A stretch of 6,237 nucleotides of DNA from Verrucomicrobiaceae bacterium (GCA_947372405.1 CANBTO010000316.1:1-6237), one strand, 5' to 3'. Counted from the stretch's first letter, positions 1 through 5,855 are shown. Made by a program: numbers and translations. Notes: generated from the sequence alone by a model not told the origin.

Positions 1-282
1 GGCGCGCTCTTTGTTCCCATCGTTATTGGAAGAGCTCCCCTCGGAGTGATCAGCTATTTCGATAAGGTTAAGTTGGATGACTCCGGACATGGGTTGGAGA
101 TCGCCGTCATTCACCTCGTATTTTGGAGTCTGCTCGTCACAGGATTTGCCGGAAGGCGTGGATTGCCCTTGTGGGTGTTACGAAGCATCTGGATTAGTCT
201 TGTGGTGGTTTTGTATATGTCGATATCGGGATGCTCCCACGAATTTGGCTCAGGCCTTCGTAACTCAGGAAACTGGCACTAA
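1..282 (+). CDS. Hypothetical small membrane protein, 5' end outside the window
   Basis: I do not recognise this protein. The frame is open from the first base to a TAA at 280-282, giving 93 residues in view. It is strongly hydrophobic in three stretches: about residues 1-20 (including FVPIVIG), 32-52 (IAVIHLVFWSLLVTGFAG) and 66-82 (SIWISLVVVLYMSISGC). They are separated by short polar or basic loops such as the GRRG turn, as in a small inner-membrane protein. A GTG at 46 could start a 78-residue version. However, the hydrophobic segment before it is in frame and looks like coding sequence, so I treat the gene as cut by the window edge. A candidate attC-like site lies about 40 bp after the stop, and the next gene follows in the same direction, as in a cassette array. 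Coding status is likely; function is unknown. Confidence 0.5.
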   Translation, partial: GALFVPIVIGRAPLGVISYFDKVKLDDSGHGLEIAVIHLVFWSLLVTGFAGRRGLPLWVLRSIWISLVVVLYMSISGCSHEFGSGLRNSGNWH

Positions 283-324
283 AGCGGTAAGCGGATCAAG
301 CTCATGGTTCCTGAATTCACTAAG

Positions 325-414
325 CAGAAACAAGTCATGCGAGGCAACCGCCGGTCAGCCTCTTCTTTGGATTCAGGTTCCTGCGCGGGGGTGCCTCCAC
401 ATCTAACGTTGGGC
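325..414 (+). repeat. attC-like imperfect palindrome, site 1
   Basis: The two ends can fold together. AAC at 329-331 faces GTT at 408-410. Five unpaired bases then lie on each side (332-336 and 403-407). Next, ATG (337-339) pairs with CAT (400-402) and GAGGCA (341-346) pairs with TGCCTC (392-397), with one extra G at 398 on one arm and further GC pairing inward. The right end is GTTGGGC (408-414), which fits the attC R' consensus GTTRRRY. The left core, CAGAAAC, keeps only AAC of the RYYYAAC consensus. Core, unpaired spacer, inner stem with a bulged base and variable terminal part are the architecture known for integron attC sites. The start codon of the next gene lies 8 bp beyond. A similar site occurs at 786-878. 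The identification is tentative because the left core is degenerate. Confidence 0.42.
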
Positions 415-422
415 AGAAAACA

Positions 423-731
423 ATGGAACAGCTAGCGAAAATCGTCACGATGTCTGTGTTCGGCGCTAGCGTCGTGGCATTCTTCGCCGCCACCGGTTTC
501 TGGATCGCTACGGCATGCAATCTTACCGAAGAAGCGAAGAGCAGATACTGGTGGAACCCTTTCAATGGAACCTTAACGAAAGCCAATCTGACGGCGAGGG
601 GACAAGTGTATCGAGCCATTGCCATCCGATGTTTTCTAGCCTGGGCGGTTCTCGGTATCTCGGCAGTTTTCATCGTTGGTCCAATCATGCTTCTCCTGAG
701 TGGCGCGTTTGGCGGAGACACCCCAAAGTGA
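423..731 (+). CDS. Hypothetical two-helix membrane protein, 102 aa
   Basis: I do not recognise the family. The protein has an N-terminal membrane helix at about residues 9-31 (VTMSVFGASVVAFFAATGFW) and a second at about 69-96 (CFLAWAVLGISAVFIVGPIM). Between them is a polar loop of about 37 residues containing RYWWNPFNGTLT and several basic residues. The ends are short: an MEQLAK start and a GGDTPK tail. With the helices antiparallel, the loop carries most of the charge (K39, R41, K53, R59, R64, R69), which would place it in the cytoplasm by the positive-inside rule. The ATG at 423 is the only sensible start. Only a weak GGGCAG lies upstream, within the end of the attC-like site. Coding status is supported by clean hydrophobic segmentation. 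It may be the cargo of a gene cassette. Confidence 0.6.
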   Translation: MEQLAKIVTMSVFGASVVAFFAATGFWIATACNLTEEAKSRYWWNPFNGTLTKANLTARGQVYRAIAIRCFLAWAVLGISAVFIVGPIMLLLSGAFGGDTPK

Positions 732-753
732 ACAAAATCAGCCCAACCCCAAA

Positions 754-784
754 GATAGGTTTGAGCGATAGCCTCAAACCTATC
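754..784. repeat. Perfect 12-bp inverted repeat (hairpin) after the 102-aa gene
   Basis: GATAGGTTTGAG (754-765) and CTCAAACCTATC (773-784) are exact reverse complements around a 7-base loop. The stem can be extended by CAACC (744-748) pairing with GGTTG (785-789) if 749-753 bulges out. It begins 22 bp after the stop codon of the membrane protein gene. No T-run follows on the plus strand, and only TTT follows on the minus strand, so it is not a classical intrinsic terminator. It may stabilise the transcript end or be part of a cassette-end structure. Confidence 0.6.
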
Positions 785-785
785 G

Positions 786-878
786 GTTGAACCGTGACGC
801 ATCAACCGGCCATAAGCTTTTCAATATCACCTCAAATTCTCTTCAATCGCGCCGGTGGGCGCACATTTGACGTTCCCT
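786..878 (+). repeat. attC-like imperfect palindrome, site 2
   Basis: This resembles site 1 in length (93 versus 90 bp) and sequence. Both left arms read AAC, then a GT-A segment, then CAACCG. Both right arms contain GCGC-GG-GG followed by CACATYTRACGTT (398-410 and 862-874). Here GAAC (789-792) pairs with GTTC (872-875), and five bases are unpaired on each side. Then CGC (798-800) pairs with GCG (859-861) and ACCGGC (805-810) pairs with GCCGGT (851-856), with extra bases on one arm. The right core GTTCCCT departs from the GTTRRRY consensus, so the site would be a degenerate attC. The ankyrin gene starts 7 bp after it, the same geometry as at site 1. Confidence 0.38.
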
Positions 879-885
879 TCATATC

Positions 886-1314
886 ATGATCCGCACCATC
901 CTCATCGCATTCGCAACCTTACTGATCGGAACTGTGATCGGGTGGCAGGCCCGATATCTGTCTGAAAACGACTTCGATTTCAGTTATATCAGACAGAGAC
1001 AACTCAATGAGGCGGCTGGGAGGGGAGACCTGGCTGGGATACAAAAGCTGATTTCCGCAGGAGCGGACACCAATGCCGGACCGACCTCTTCAGGGGCTGA
1101 AGAGGGTTCGAAGCCTCTCATGGAAGCATCAAGATCCGCGCAACCCGAGGCGGTGTCCCTCCTGCTTGAACATGGCGCGGCAGTGAATTACGTGGATAAC
1201 GACGCGGCCACGGCGCTTGGTGTTGCCGAGTATGCCAAGAGGCGGGCCGAGGAAACCATCGGGATTTTGAGGGCCCATGGCGGAAAGACCTTCCATGAAC
1301 TATGCCCGCAGTGA
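886..1314 (+). CDS. Membrane-anchored ankyrin-repeat protein, 142 aa
   Basis: The N-terminus (MIRTILIAFATLLIGTVIGW, residues 1-20) is a basic start plus a hydrophobic helix with no cysteine or clear cleavage site. It reads as a membrane anchor or uncleaved signal, which would place the rest in the periplasm. Residues 39-63 form a first ankyrin repeat (LNEAAGRGDLAGIQKLISAGAD). After a Ser/Gly/Glu linker, residues 76-103 form a second (KPLMEASRSAQPEAVSLLLE then HGAAVN). Residues 104-134 are a degenerate third ending in LRAHGGKT. Ankyrin repeats bind proteins, but nothing shows the partner. The ATG at 886 is the first start available before the hydrophobic segment and has no clear ribosome binding site. 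The gene follows an attC-like site by 7 bp, so it may also be cassette cargo, but no similar site was found after its stop. Confidence 0.8.
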   Translation: MIRTILIAFATLLIGTVIGWQARYLSENDFDFSYIRQRQLNEAAGRGDLAGIQKLISAGADTNAGPTSSGAEEGSKPLMEASRSAQPEAVSLLLEHGAAVNYVDNDAATALGVAEYAKRRAEETIGILRAHGGKTFHELCPQ

Positions 1315-1686
1315 TCATGAGTCGGCAGCGTGGATGGCACCAAGGAGGGGCGATGCATGATCGCCCATGCGGATTCTTGGCCGATGTCATGTGCGAAGCG
1401 CTTTACATCGTCGTTCCATCCACATCGGCGGACACGTTCCTCCGCTCCTTGAAGTTTGCGTTTCGGCAACTTCTTTTGGAAGTGGTCTGAGCGCAAAAAC
1501 CGAAATGAATTCAAACAGGAGGCAACGGAGAGAACAGAGAATCCATCATTTGGATTCGAAAACGTGATGCCTTGGCGCAACTCCAGCAGATGAGTCAGGC
1601 AATCCCTGGAAACACTTCACTCTCTGTTTCCTCCGTGATCTCCTGTTCAACCATCTTCCTTTCCAAGCTGAACATTGCAGGGACCC
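1315..1686. other. 372-bp gap without a supported gene; several inverted repeats
   Basis: No open frame here has convincing composition, start context or family features. The stretch separates the AT-richer plus-strand block from the GC-rich minus-strand operon. It contains inverted repeats: GTGGATGG (1330-1337) with CCATCCAC (1416-1423); within those, CCAAG (1340-1344) with CTTGG (1376-1380), enclosing GGGCGAT (1348-1354) with ATCGCCC (1360-1366); GAATCCA (1539-1545) with TGGATTC (1551-1557); and GGAAACA (1608-1614) with TGTTTCC (1625-1631). None is followed by a clear T-run. The last lies downstream of the TPR gene on the minus strand and might end the operon transcript, but this is weak. 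Confidence 0.5.
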
Positions 1687-2034
1687 TCACTCCGCCTCTC
1701 GCACGACCTTGCCGCCGAGGGAGAGGATGCGGGCGTTGGCTTTGGCGGATTCGGCTTCGGGGATGTTGCCGTCCCGGACGTACATCTGGGAGAGGCTGGT
1801 CCAGGCAAGGAGGTCGTTGGGCTTGAGGGTGACGGACTGGAGTCCGCAGCCGATGGCTTCCTTGAGGTGGCCGGTTTTCAAAAGGGCCATGCCGAGGGCG
1901 TGCCAGCCGTCGAAAAAGGCGGGGTCCGTTTCGACGCAGCGGCGATAGAGGGCCACCGCCTCTTCCAGTTCGCCGAGGGCGAGGTGGCCGTTGGCGTCGT
2001 CGAAAAGGTCCTGAAGGGCGGAGGCTTCCGGCAC
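1687..2034 (-). CDS. Small TPR (tetratricopeptide repeat) protein, 115 aa
   Basis: The whole protein is about three TPR units. They run at about residues 8-41 (with ANGHLALGELEEAVALYRR and the helix-ending DPAF), 42-75 (WHALGMALLKTGHLKEA, then KPND) and 76-105 (AWTSLSQMYVRDGNIPEAE). Small residues sit at the expected TPR positions (G-L-A-F/Y-A-P). There is no signal peptide or membrane helix, so it is probably cytoplasmic. TPRs are protein-binding scaffolds; the partner is not shown. The start is a GTG (complement of 2032-2034), two bases after the TAA of the PpiD-like gene, with no clear Shine-Dalgarno sequence. This indicates translational coupling in one operon. It may assist the chaperone or its substrates, but that is inferred from position only. 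Confidence 0.88.
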   Translation of the reverse strand: MPEASALQDLFDDANGHLALGELEEAVALYRRCVETDPAFFDGWHALGMALLKTGHLKEAIGCGLQSVTLKPNDLLAWTSLSQMYVRDGNIPEAESAKANARILSLGGKVVREAE

Positions 2035-2036
2035 GT

Positions 2037-3710
2037 TTACTTGCGGTAGAGTGTCTCGACCTTGGCGGCCTCGGTGCGGTCCGCGATCCAGCTTGAAAAG
2101 GCGATGGTCTCGTTGCGGGAGGTGGTGGATTTCAGCTCGGTATCGAGACGGGTGGCGGCGTTCTCCTCCTTCACGACCTCGCGCTTGGCGACGTAGAAGA
2201 TGAAGGTGCGGTCGGACTCGGTGATGAGCTCGGCGATGGAGCCGGGATCGACGTTGCGTCCGGCTTCGAAGAGGTTCTTCGGCTCGTTGGCGGGGTCCGG
2301 GCGGAAGGAGGAGTTGACCTTGGTGACCTTGTGGGTCTCGGCGGTGATGCCGGCTTCCTTGGCGGCGTCGGCGAAGGATTTGCCGGCGGTGAGGGCGGCC
2401 TTGATTTTGGTGACGGCTTCGTTGGCTGCGGTTTTCATGGCTTCCGCGGCTTTTTCGGAGACGTATTGGTCACGGGCCTCGGCCTTGGCTTCCTCGAAGG
2501 TCTTGGGACGGGCTTTTTCCTCACCGTCGAGACGGGCGATGAGCCACTGGTTCTCGCCGATGGCGATGGGCTGGGAGTACTTGGAAAGCGGGTCCGAAGT
2601 GGGCTCGATGCGGAACAGCTCGTCCACCGCCTTGCCGCCACGGCTGGAGGCGCGGAGCTTCACGTCGAGCTCGGTGGGGGGCTTGCTGCGGGAGAAGAGT
2701 TCGGTGGTTTTGATCTCCCATTTGTATTTGTCGTCTTTGGCGAGGTCTTCGAAACCGGAGCCTTTCTGGGTTTCCAGATCGTTGGTGAAGTTGTCCACCT
2801 TCTCGTCGAGTGTGAGTTGGGCCTTGCGGCGGGCATCTGCGAGTGTGGCGGCCTTTTTGGCTTTCTCGGCCTCTTTCTTCTTCTTCGCCTCGTCGGTGAG
2901 CGCGGCGTCCTCGATGGTGCCCTTGGCGTCGTCTTTATCCGCCTCGGGTTCGGCAGGCATGTCCGGGGTGGCGATGATGTAGGAGAACTTGCGGAGCGGC
3001 TCGGTGTTGAATGCGTCCTGGATGTTCTCCCAGTATTTCTTGATCTCCTCGTCGGTGGGATTGAATTTCGCTTCGAACGGGTCCTTGTCGAGATGGGCGA
3101 TCTCGCCCTCGATCTGCTGGTTTTCCAGAGCGAGATCGGTCGCGACGACGTCGCGGTTCACGCCGAGTCCGGCACCAATGATGGCGTTGAGTTTCTTGGA
3201 GGCGAGCACGTCGGATACGAGTTCGCGGAGGTCACCCTCGGTCATGCCGAGGCGGCCGATGCCTTTTTCGACGAAGCTGCGGTAGTTCTCCTCGTTGAAC
3301 TTGCCGTCCTTGTCGTTGAAAGCCTTGAGGCTGCGGATGTAGGCGGAGATCTCCTCCTCACCCGGATAGATGCCGAACTCCTCCTTGGCCTGGCGCAGAA
3401 GGATGCGGCCGATGAAGAACTTGTCATTGGCGTCCTTCTGGCTGGTGGCTCCGGTGGAGAGGCCCATGAGGAACTGATAGAGGCCGAAGTCACCGGAGCG
3501 GGCGAGGGTGGAGACGAGTTCGAGGGAGCCTGCGCCGAGGTGCTGGAATTCGTGGTCGTCATAGGTCCTGCCGGCGATCTTGAACATGGGGACTCCGCCG
3601 GCCGCACCACCGCGCCGCATGAGGCTGGAACCGCCAAGGACGAAACCGGCTCCGACGGCGACCAGGGCGATCGTGATGATGACTTTGTATTTTTGGATGT
3701 GCTCGATCAT
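2037..3710 (-). CDS. PpiD/SurA-like inner-membrane-anchored chaperone (peptidyl-prolyl isomerase family), 557 aa
   Basis: The layout matches PpiD: a short cytoplasmic start (MIEHIQKYK), one membrane helix at about residues 10-30 and a long periplasmic part. Residues ~41-190 form a SurA_N-like chaperone domain with the hallmark DGKFNEENYRSFV (135-147) and an LREL..DVLASKKL helix (161-174). A parvulin-like region follows. RKFSYIIAT (240-248) matches the first strand, and residues 318-400 match the rest (GFEDLAKDD, ending PIAIGENQWLIARLDG). They are separated by a Lys/Ala/Glu-rich, probably coiled-coil insert (~253-305). Both usual parvulin histidines seem absent (S243 in strand 1, W389 near the end), so isomerase activity is doubtful and a holdase role likelier. 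Residues ~400-557 are mostly helical. PpiD of E. coli is slightly longer (about 620 residues). The ATG at 3710 precedes the membrane helix but lacks a visible Shine-Dalgarno sequence. Confidence 0.85.
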   Translation of the reverse strand: MIEHIQKYKVIITIALVAVGAGFVLGGSSLMRRGGAAGGVPMFKIAGRTYDDHEFQHLGAGSLELVSTLARSGDFGLYQFLMGLSTGATSQKDANDKFFIGRILLRQAKEEFGIYPGEEEISAYIRSLKAFNDKDGKFNEENYRSFVEKGIGRLGMTEGDLRELVSDVLASKKLNAIIGAGLGVNRDVVATDLALENQQIEGEIAHLDKDPFEAKFNPTDEEIKKYWENIQDAFNTEPLRKFSYIIATPDMPAEPEADKDDAKGTIEDAALTDEAKKKKEAEKAKKAATLADARRKAQLTLDEKVDNFTNDLETQKGSGFEDLAKDDKYKWEIKTTELFSRSKPPTELDVKLRASSRGGKAVDELFRIEPTSDPLSKYSQPIAIGENQWLIARLDGEEKARPKTFEEAKAEARDQYVSEKAAEAMKTAANEAVTKIKAALTAGKSFADAAKEAGITAETHKVTKVNSSFRPDPANEPKNLFEAGRNVDPGSIAELITESDRTFIFYVAKREVVKEENAATRLDTELKSTTSRNETIAFSSWIADRTEAAKVETLYRK

Positions 3711-3747
3711 GAAATGGGTGGGAATGCGGGTTTCTGCGGACGCGGGG

Positions 3748-3776
3748 AGTTAAGAGGGCGATTCGCCGGGCTTCAA
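3748..3776 (-). promoter_or_regulatory. Possible promoter of the PpiD-like/TPR operon
   Basis: On the minus strand, TTGAAG (complement of 3771-3776) and TTAACT (complement of 3748-3753) are 17 bp apart, the preferred spacing for a sigma-70-type promoter. The -10 element matches TATAAT at only three positions. Transcription would start near 3740, giving a leader of about 30 bases. The spacer contains a short palindrome, GGCGATTCGCC (3757-3767), which could bind a regulator or be chance in GC-rich DNA. Confidence 0.28.
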
Positions 3777-3890
3777 TGGTAATTCTCGCGGGAATGGACG
3801 GAAGTGCCGGGGAGGTCGAGCGGATCGGCCCTGACATTGGGGAGAATCCGGCTTGCCGGTGGGGCGGAATGAGGGTTCCTTGGGCGCTTG

Positions 3891-5813
3891 ATGAACTTCC
3901 GTTGGATCAACACGCTGCTTTGGGGAAATTCCGTGGCTCTGGCCTGGATGTGGGGATTGGGGCTGTTTTTCAGCGTCCAGATGACCTTCATGTTCGGACT
4001 TGAGGGCTTGTTGCTGTTCGCGATTCCAAACGCGCTGGGGCTGATCCTGTTCGGATTCCTGACGCAGATCGTGGCGGACCGCCATGCGGGCGGGCAGGAG
4101 TCGCTGGCATTGTTTTTCGACAAGTTCGCCAAGCCGTTCCGCCTGATCCTCTATCTCTATCAGGTGGTGGCGCTGACCCTGACGGTGTTCGCGCTGACCA
4201 AGTATCTTTTCGGTTCGCTGGACCTGGTGCCCGATCCGATCCGCTGGCTTTATCTGTGCATGGTGGTGTTCGTGGTGCTGGCGGCGGGCTGTCTTTTCGG
4301 CGAGGAATTCGGCATCCGGCGCATCAAGGTGGGGCACGCGTTTTTCGGCCTGATGCTCGCGGTGTGCATGGCGGTGATTCTGTTCAGCCTGAAACCGCTG
4401 CTGCCCGAGCACTTGCAGTGGGGCGCGGCGCTTCCCGACGCGTGGAAGGGTCCGAAGCTTTTCGGTTATGCGGTGCCGTTGTTGGTGGGCCTTCTGGTCG
4501 GACCGTGGCTGGACCTGCAGCACTGGCAGCGGGCGATCCAGATCCACCGTGAAAAAACCTCCATCAGGGGGAGCTACTTCGTGGGCGGGCTGATCTTTTT
4601 CATCCTGTTGATTTTCCACGGCTGCCTTGCCGCATGGGTGCTGGGCAAGGGCGGTGTGGAATACCATGTGGTGGACGGAGTGGTGAGCTACCGGTTCATG
4701 CCCTCGATGGAGGCCATCAAGACCGGTCTCGACAAGTTTGTGTATGCCCACCAGCTCGTAGTGCAGTACATCGACGCGCTTCCGCCATCGGCCAAGGGGC
4801 TGCTGCCCGCCGCGTATTATTCGTTTCTGGGCATCTGCGCTCTAACCACGCTGGACAGCGGCTACATCGCCCTCAAATGGTTTCTCGAAGTCAACGTCGG
4901 CAAGAGCCAGAACCTGCTGGTCGGCATGCTGCCGAAGCGGTTGTTGGAGTCGCCGATCCCCACGTTCGTGCTGGTTGCGTTCATCACTCTCGTCGGGCTG
5001 CTGGCCAAGCTGGAGTTGGAATATTTCATGGTTTTCTACGCCTCGTTTTTCGTCGGCTACGCGGCGTTGGCGATCGCCCGCTGCTTCGTGCCCAACTCGC
5101 AGCAACCGCTGCCGCAGATCCGCATGTTCTCGCTGGCGAGCATCTCGCTGGTGATCTTCTCCTTCGGCTACTGCACGGGTGCGAATTTCCTGCTGGTTCT
5201 CGGCTCCGTGCTGCCGCTGATTTACGTGGTCTGGCTGGTGGTGAACACGGACCTGCTGCGCGTCGTCACGGAAAGGGCGGGGGAGGTGATCGAGGCGGCT
5301 TCGGAAATCCCCGCCATCAAGGCCATCGCGAAGACCGCAAGCGTTGCGGCCGGCTCGCAGGTGGTGGCGCCGGCACCGCAGGACGCGCACTCGCTGGGCG
5401 GTCACTTCGAGGGCAAGTGGTTCGTTTACTCGTTCATCGCCACCTATCAGGACACCAACTCGGTGGGCAATGTTTACTTCGGGATGTACGGGTTGTTCGT
5501 CGGTAAAACCCGCGAGCTGTTCTTCAACGAGGTGATGCCGGACTTCGATCTGAAGACCACCAAGTTCTTCATCCTGACTCGCTCCTTCGAGCACAAGTTC
5601 GTGCGCGAGGCACGTGAGTTCGACGTGATCACCGTGAAGATCCGGGTGGCGGACTTCAACCGCAAGTTCTGCACGCTGGAGCACCAGATCTTCGGCACCG
5701 AGAACGAGTTGTTAGGCAAGGGCAAGCAGAGCCTGCTCTTCGTCTCTTCCAAGGACTACAGTCTGCTCGACATCCCGTCCGAGGTTTACACGGCGTTCAT
5801 TCCCCACGTTTGA
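3891..5813 (+). CDS. Fusion of a 12-helix symporter-like membrane domain with a C-terminal hotdog thioesterase domain, 640 aa
   Basis: Residues 1-451 hold about twelve membrane helices (roughly 9-34, 38-61, 81-106, 116-138, 147-166, 190-207, 228-250, 305-330, 352-372, 375-396, 406-426, 428-451). Several segments recall sodium/solute symporters of the LeuT fold: DLQHWQRAIQ (208-217) resembles their QR-A motif after helix 6, and ALTTLDSGY (317-325) resembles the Ser/Thr-Asp-Ser sodium-site helix. An Ala-rich linker (~452-507) leads to a hotdog domain (~508-635) with the 4HBT-type signature DTNSVGNVYF (521-530) and R541. The last helix and linker should place it in the cytoplasm, acting on acyl-CoA or acyl-ACP thioesters. 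The start is the ATG at 3891. A TTG at 3888 is in frame, and a stop at 3870-3872 rules out longer forms. Substrate is unknown, and the symporter assignment is less certain than the hotdog one. Confidence 0.82.
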   Translation: MNFRWINTLLWGNSVALAWMWGLGLFFSVQMTFMFGLEGLLLFAIPNALGLILFGFLTQIVADRHAGGQESLALFFDKFAKPFRLILYLYQVVALTLTVFALTKYLFGSLDLVPDPIRWLYLCMVVFVVLAAGCLFGEEFGIRRIKVGHAFFGLMLAVCMAVILFSLKPLLPEHLQWGAALPDAWKGPKLFGYAVPLLVGLLVGPWLDLQHWQRAIQIHREKTSIRGSYFVGGLIFFILLIFHGCLAAWVLGKGGVEYHVVDGVVSYRFMPSMEAIKTGLDKFVYAHQLVVQYIDALPPSAKGLLPAAYYSFLGICALTTLDSGYIALKWFLEVNVGKSQNLLVGMLPKRLLESPIPTFVLVAFITLVGLLAKLELEYFMVFYASFFVGYAALAIARCFVPNSQQPLPQIRMFSLASISLVIFSFGYCTGANFLLVLGSVLPLIYVVWLVVNTDLLRVVTERAGEVIEAASEIPAIKAIAKTASVAAGSQVVAPAPQDAHSLGGHFEGKWFVYSFIATYQDTNSVGNVYFGMYGLFVGKTRELFFNEVMPDFDLKTTKFFILTRSFEHKFVREAREFDVITVKIRVADFNRKFCTLEHQIFGTENELLGKGKQSLLFVSSKDYSLLDIPSEVYTAFIPHV

Positions 5814-5826
5814 CGGCCCGATTACG

Positions 5827-5855
5827 CCGCTTGGAGAGGTTCTTCAGGCAAGCGG
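5827..5855. terminator. Possible bidirectional hairpin between convergent genes
   Basis: CCGCTTG (5827-5833) and CAAGCGG (5849-5855) are exact reverse complements around a 15-base loop. They sit in the 42-bp gap between the stop of the fusion gene (5813) and the stop of lipB (5856). The position suits a shared terminator for convergent transcripts, but neither strand has a proper T-run and the loop is long. It is only a candidate. Confidence 0.35.

Larger units (their letters stand above)
409..872 (+). mobile_element. Possible integron gene cassette carrying the 102-residue membrane protein
   Basis: If 408-414 and 872-878 are attC R' cores cut after the first G, they bound a 464-bp unit with one gene (423-731). 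The start codon lies 14 bp inside the left boundary and the rest of the unit is the 3' site, a layout typical of integron cassettes. In addition, GCCCAAC at 741-747, 9 bp after the stop codon, is the exact reverse complement of the left-end GTTGGGC, as expected for the R'' core of the same cassette. The weak points are that the right boundary reads GTTCCCT rather than GTTRRRY, that the R'' core has two possible positions (741-747 or 786-792), and that no integrase gene or attI is visible. The boundaries are therefore hypothetical. Confidence 0.33.

Noticed and set aside
754..784. Hairpin as an intrinsic terminator
   Set aside because: The stem is perfect, but the plus strand continues with GGTTGAACC and no T-run; the minus strand has only TTT. 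Listed as an inverted repeat instead.
335..805. Minus-strand 156-codon frame over the small membrane-protein gene
   Set aside because: It runs across both the attC-like site and the hairpin, has no family features, and overlaps a plus-strand frame with clean hydrophobic segmentation.
1188..1580. Short frames on both strands in the gap after the ankyrin gene
   Set aside because: Their composition is irregular, they overlap each other and the ankyrin gene, and none shows a domain, signal sequence or start context.
1645..1651. GTTCAAC as the R'' core of a third attC-like site (it complements GTTGAAC at 786-792)
   Set aside because: No GTT core, spacer or matching inner stem follows before the TPR gene ends at 1687, so a 7-base match alone is likely chance.
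2331..3782. Long plus-strand open frame (483 codons) opposite the PpiD-like gene
   Set aside because: It is a mirror of a GC-rich, Lys/Glu/Ala-rich gene. Its product is a low-complexity run of Gly, Val, Leu and Phe with no domain, and the minus-strand protein has a clear family layout.
3888..3890. TTG as the start codon of the fusion gene
   Set aside because: An ATG follows immediately at 3891. There is no Shine-Dalgarno sequence favouring the TTG, which would add only one residue.
3750..4751. Minus-strand open frame (333 codons) overlapping the start of the fusion gene
   Set aside because: The product is rich in His, Gln, Arg and Pro, typical of antisense frames against a membrane-protein gene. 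The plus-strand frame has proper membrane helices.
4634..5684. Plus-strand 290-codon and minus-strand 280-codon frames within the fusion gene
   Set aside because: Both are Arg/Gly/Ala- or Arg/His-rich shadows of the plus-strand gene, with no recognisable motif.
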